Shown one piece after another: positions 6,330-7,755 of a DNA stretch of 7,755 nucleotides. The position numbers and the translations under genes were made by a program. Each line of letters begins with the position of its first letter. The stretch's first letter is position 1. The notes beneath the pieces are model-generated. The model was not told the origin of the DNA, ran no database searches, and saw only the letters and a list, made by a program, of their open reading frames with translations. The stretch comes from Candidatus Methanoperedentaceae archaeon (lineage in GTDB: Archaea > Halobacteriota > Methanosarcinia > Methanosarcinales > Methanoperedenaceae), in NCBI GenBank assembly GCA_014859785.1, contig JACUTP010000084.1, positions 1-7,755 on the forward strand, given 5' to 3'.

Positions 6330-6338
6330 AAACCGATT

Positions 6339-7247
6339 TTGCCGCCACATGTATTATCCTTTGCTGATTTATCATATGCAGATATTATCGACATACTTGA
6401 TACTGCATCTGACCTGAAAGAAAAAAGAGCACGCGGGGAAACTACGGATATATTAAAAAACAAAATACTTGCCATGTTATTTGAAAAATCATCCACACGC
6501 ACACGCATATCATTCGAGGTGGGAATGTCAGAACTGGGCGGACATGCTATTTTCCTGAGTGCACGTGATATGCAAATAGGTCGCGGCGAATCAATCTCAG
6601 ACACGGCAAAGGTCATGTCACGCTATGTCAATGCAATCATGGCGCGGGTTTATAAACACGAAACACTAACAGAACTTTCAAAATACTCCACTATTCCTGT
6701 TATCAATGCACTCTCTGAACTTGAGCATCCATGCCAGCTTCTTGCCGACCTCATGACAATCAGGGAACGGAAAGGAACACTTAAAGGACTTAAATTTGCA
6801 TGGTTTGGCGATGGGAACAATGTCTGCAACTCCGCAATCCTTGCATGTGCGATTACGGGCATGAAAATCAGCGTTGCATGCCCCGGAGGGTATGAACCAG
6901 ACAATTCAATTATAGCGAAGGCAAAAGAACTGGGCGGTGATGTGGAAATCACACATGAGCCTGTAAAAGCCGCAGAAAATGCTGATATTCTTTATACTGA
7001 TGTCTGGGTCTCAATGGGTGACGAGGAAGAAGCAGAGCAGAGACTCATTGACTTGAAGCCATACCAGGTAAATAGTAAGCTATTAGAACATGCCGAGCAT
7101 GATGTGGTAGTACTTCACTGCCTTCCTGCCCACAGGGGTGAGGAAATTACGGCAGAAGTGATCGACGGCCCGAATTCTGCCGTATTCGATGAGGCAGAAA
7201 ACAGGCTGCATGCGCAGAAGGCGCTGCTCATTAAATTACTTTCGTGA
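6339..7247 (+). CDS. argF: ornithine carbamoyltransferase
   Basis: This cytosolic enzyme (EC 2.1.3.3) joins carbamoyl phosphate and ornithine to give citrulline in arginine synthesis. The 302 residues from the TTG match the normal OTCase length. The N-terminus (M)PPHVLSFADLSYADI aligns with the typical HxLSxxDLS start. The carbamoyl-phosphate motif SSTRTR is at residues 51-56. HPCQLLADL (130-138) is the second conserved loop. The ornithine-binding DVWVSMG (221-227) distinguishes it from aspartate carbamoyltransferase, and HCLPAHRGEE (260-269) holds the catalytic cysteine loop. A longer frame back to 6243 would add 32 residues, but it would cross the TATA box and has no ribosome site, so it was rejected. 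The gene diverges from sucC and ends 20 bases before a tRNA-Leu. Confidence 0.95.
   Translation: MPPHVLSFADLSYADIIDILDTASDLKEKRARGETTDILKNKILAMLFEKSSTRTRISFEVGMSELGGHAIFLSARDMQIGRGESISDTAKVMSRYVNAIMARVYKHETLTELSKYSTIPVINALSELEHPCQLLADLMTIRERKGTLKGLKFAWFGDGNNVCNSAILACAITGMKISVACPGGYEPDNSIIAKAKELGGDVEITHEPVKAAENADILYTDVWVSMGDEEEAEQRLIDLKPYQVNSKLLEHAEHDVVVLHCLPAHRGEEITAEVIDGPNSAVFDEAENRLHAQKALLIKLLS
7231..7238 (+). promoter_or_regulatory. possible TATA box of the tRNA-Leu gene
   Basis: TTAAATTA lies inside the last codons of argF, about 30 bases before the tRNA. It would place a transcription start just upstream of the mature 5' end. Co-transcription with argF is the alternative. Confidence 0.3.
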
Positions 7248-7267
7248 AAAAAACAAAAACCTGATGT

Positions 7268-7352
7268 GCGGGGGTTGCCCAGACCGGTCAAAGGCGATAG
7301 GTTCAGGGCCTATTCTCGTAGGAGTTCGTGGGTTCGAATCCCACCCCCCGCA
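7268..7352 (+). tRNA. tRNA-Leu (anticodon CAG)
   Basis: This 85-base class II tRNA reads CUG leucine codons. The acceptor stem GCGGGGG pairs with CCCCCGC (7345-7351), with discriminator A at 7352. The anticodon stem ATAGG/CCTAT encloses the loop TTCAGGG with anticodon CAG. A long variable arm follows (CTC-GTAG-GAG), as expected for Leu. The T arm GTGGG-TTCGAAT-CCCAC is canonical. CCA is not encoded; the next bases are TAC. No intron is present. The gene sits 20 bases after argF. Confidence 0.95.
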
Positions 7353-7400
7353 TACAAATATATGGATTAGTATATAATTAATATATAAATATACCGGGTT

Positions 7401-7703
7401 TTATCTTCCGTAGCGTCCCATAAGCTCGGTTTTTGCCAGTACGTGCCTATCCATTGCTTTTTCAAGCTGCTTTCTGGAAGCGCCTGGCTGCATGTCAAGA
7501 ACGGTGTCAAGTGCATATGCCTTGAAATAATACCTGTGCAGCTTTCCCGGGGGCGGGCACGGTCCACCGTAACCCGTCCTTCCGAAATCCGACTTTCCCT
7601 GCCTGCTCCCGTCAGCAAGGACATCTTTTACGGGTACCGCTTCTGCAATCTGCTGTGTACCTGCAGGTATGTTGTAGATAACCCAGTGAACAAATGTCCT
7701 TGT
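7401..7703 (-). pseudogene. 5'-truncated YbhB/YbcL (PEBP, Raf kinase inhibitor-like) gene
   Basis: A 100-codon frame with no start codon reads TRTFVHWVIYNIPAGTQQ, then DGSRQGKSDFGRTGYGGP, then CPPPGKLHRYYFKAYALDT, and ends LMGRYGR before TAA. These are the central and C-terminal blocks of the YbhB/YbcL phosphatidylethanolamine-binding-like family: FVHWVIYNIP, the GYGGPCPPxGxxHRY ligand-pocket motif and the conserved ALD tail. Family members are about 150-160 residues. The N-terminal third, ending in the expected DPDAP block that normally directly precedes this point, is missing. The frame is closed by a TAA one codon upstream, and no ATG, GTG or TTG occurs in frame before the conserved core. 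The function of intact homologues is not settled. The remaining codons look undamaged, so the truncation may be recent. Confidence 0.85.
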
Positions 7704-7708
7704 TTAAA

Positions 7709-7753
7709 TTACAGGGAAGATTTAAGGTTAGCCTCAAGCCAGTCACCGATAAA
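7709..7753 (-). CDS. 3' end of an unidentified gene
   Basis: The last 14 codons visible on the - strand read FIGDWLEANLKSSL and stop at TAA, 5 bases before the PEBP remnant begins. The composition is protein-like, but the piece is too short to identify. Its abrupt junction with the truncated gene suggests it belongs to whatever replaced the PEBP 5' end, possibly an inserted element or a rearranged chromosomal segment. It may also be a chance frame. Confidence 0.3.
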   Translation of the reverse strand, partial: FIGDWLEANLKSSL

Positions 7754-7755
7754 CG

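Noticed and set aside
6243..6338. N-terminal extension of ArgF from 6243.
   Set aside because: It spans the TATA box, lacks a ribosome site, and has no counterpart in the OTCase family.
7353..7400. AT-rich stretch with TATATAATTAATATATA-like alternation after the tRNA, considered as an attachment site, origin element or regulatory hairpin.
   Set aside because: No repeat of the tRNA 3' end is present in the window and no clear stem forms. It is most simply the spacer between convergent units.
7367..7624. An 85-codon - strand frame after the tRNA.
   Set aside because: It is an out-of-frame shadow of the PEBP remnant, which shows clear family motifs in another frame.
1..7755. CRISPR arrays, complete insertion sequences, rRNA or riboswitches.
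   Set aside because: No regularly spaced repeats, intact transposase, rRNA motif or recognisable aptamer core was seen on either strand.

Overview
The window reads as a euryarchaeal chromosome of the Methanosarcinales type. The main evidence is a complete mer gene (F420-dependent methylene-tetrahydromethanopterin reductase). Supporting evidence is an archaeal-type NMN adenylyltransferase, an FrhB/FpoF-type F420-Fe-S protein, AT-rich TATA boxes, frequent TTG starts behind good Shine-Dalgarno sites, and a tRNA-Leu with no encoded CCA. A methane-oxidising ANME-2 / Methanoperedens-like archaeon would fit, especially with a PAAR-like injection-system spike gene at the left edge. The lineage is an inference, not something the sequence shows.

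Layout. Bases 1-475 (+ strand) hold the end of an accessory region: a 73-residue PAAR-like (DUF4280-type) protein that appears to lack its central part, followed by a possible tiny Cys-rich ORF. Bases 544-1050 (- strand) encode a CxxCxxCC (YkgJ-like) metal-cluster protein. Bases 1085-1288 (- strand) look like the remnant N-terminus of an archaeal transposase. The core metabolic block on the - strand is sucC-sucD (overlapping by about 20 bases), then mer, an F420-dependent Fe-S oxidoreductase subunit, and nadM. The last three are 1 base apart at each junction, behind their own promoter. argF (ornithine carbamoyltransferase) diverges from sucC and runs on the + strand into a tRNA-Leu(CAG). The right edge holds a 5'-truncated YbhB/PEBP-family pseudogene with no start codon, abutting the last codons of another unidentified - strand reading frame.

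How the genes work together. mer interconverts methylene- and methyl-H4MPT with F420/F420H2. The next gene encodes a protein with two [4Fe-4S] clusters and an FrhB-type F420/flavin domain, so it could pass electrons between F420H2 and ferredoxin or another partner. nadM supplies NAD. sucCD links succinate and succinyl-CoA to the partial TCA cycle. argF serves arginine synthesis.

Start sites matter here. Four genes (PAAR-like, FrhB-like, sucD, argF) are best started at TTG codons chosen by Shine-Dalgarno spacing, and for three of them the longest open frame would give the wrong N-terminus. Two broken genes, one transposase remnant and a possible internal deletion show that the flanks of the core block have been rearranged.
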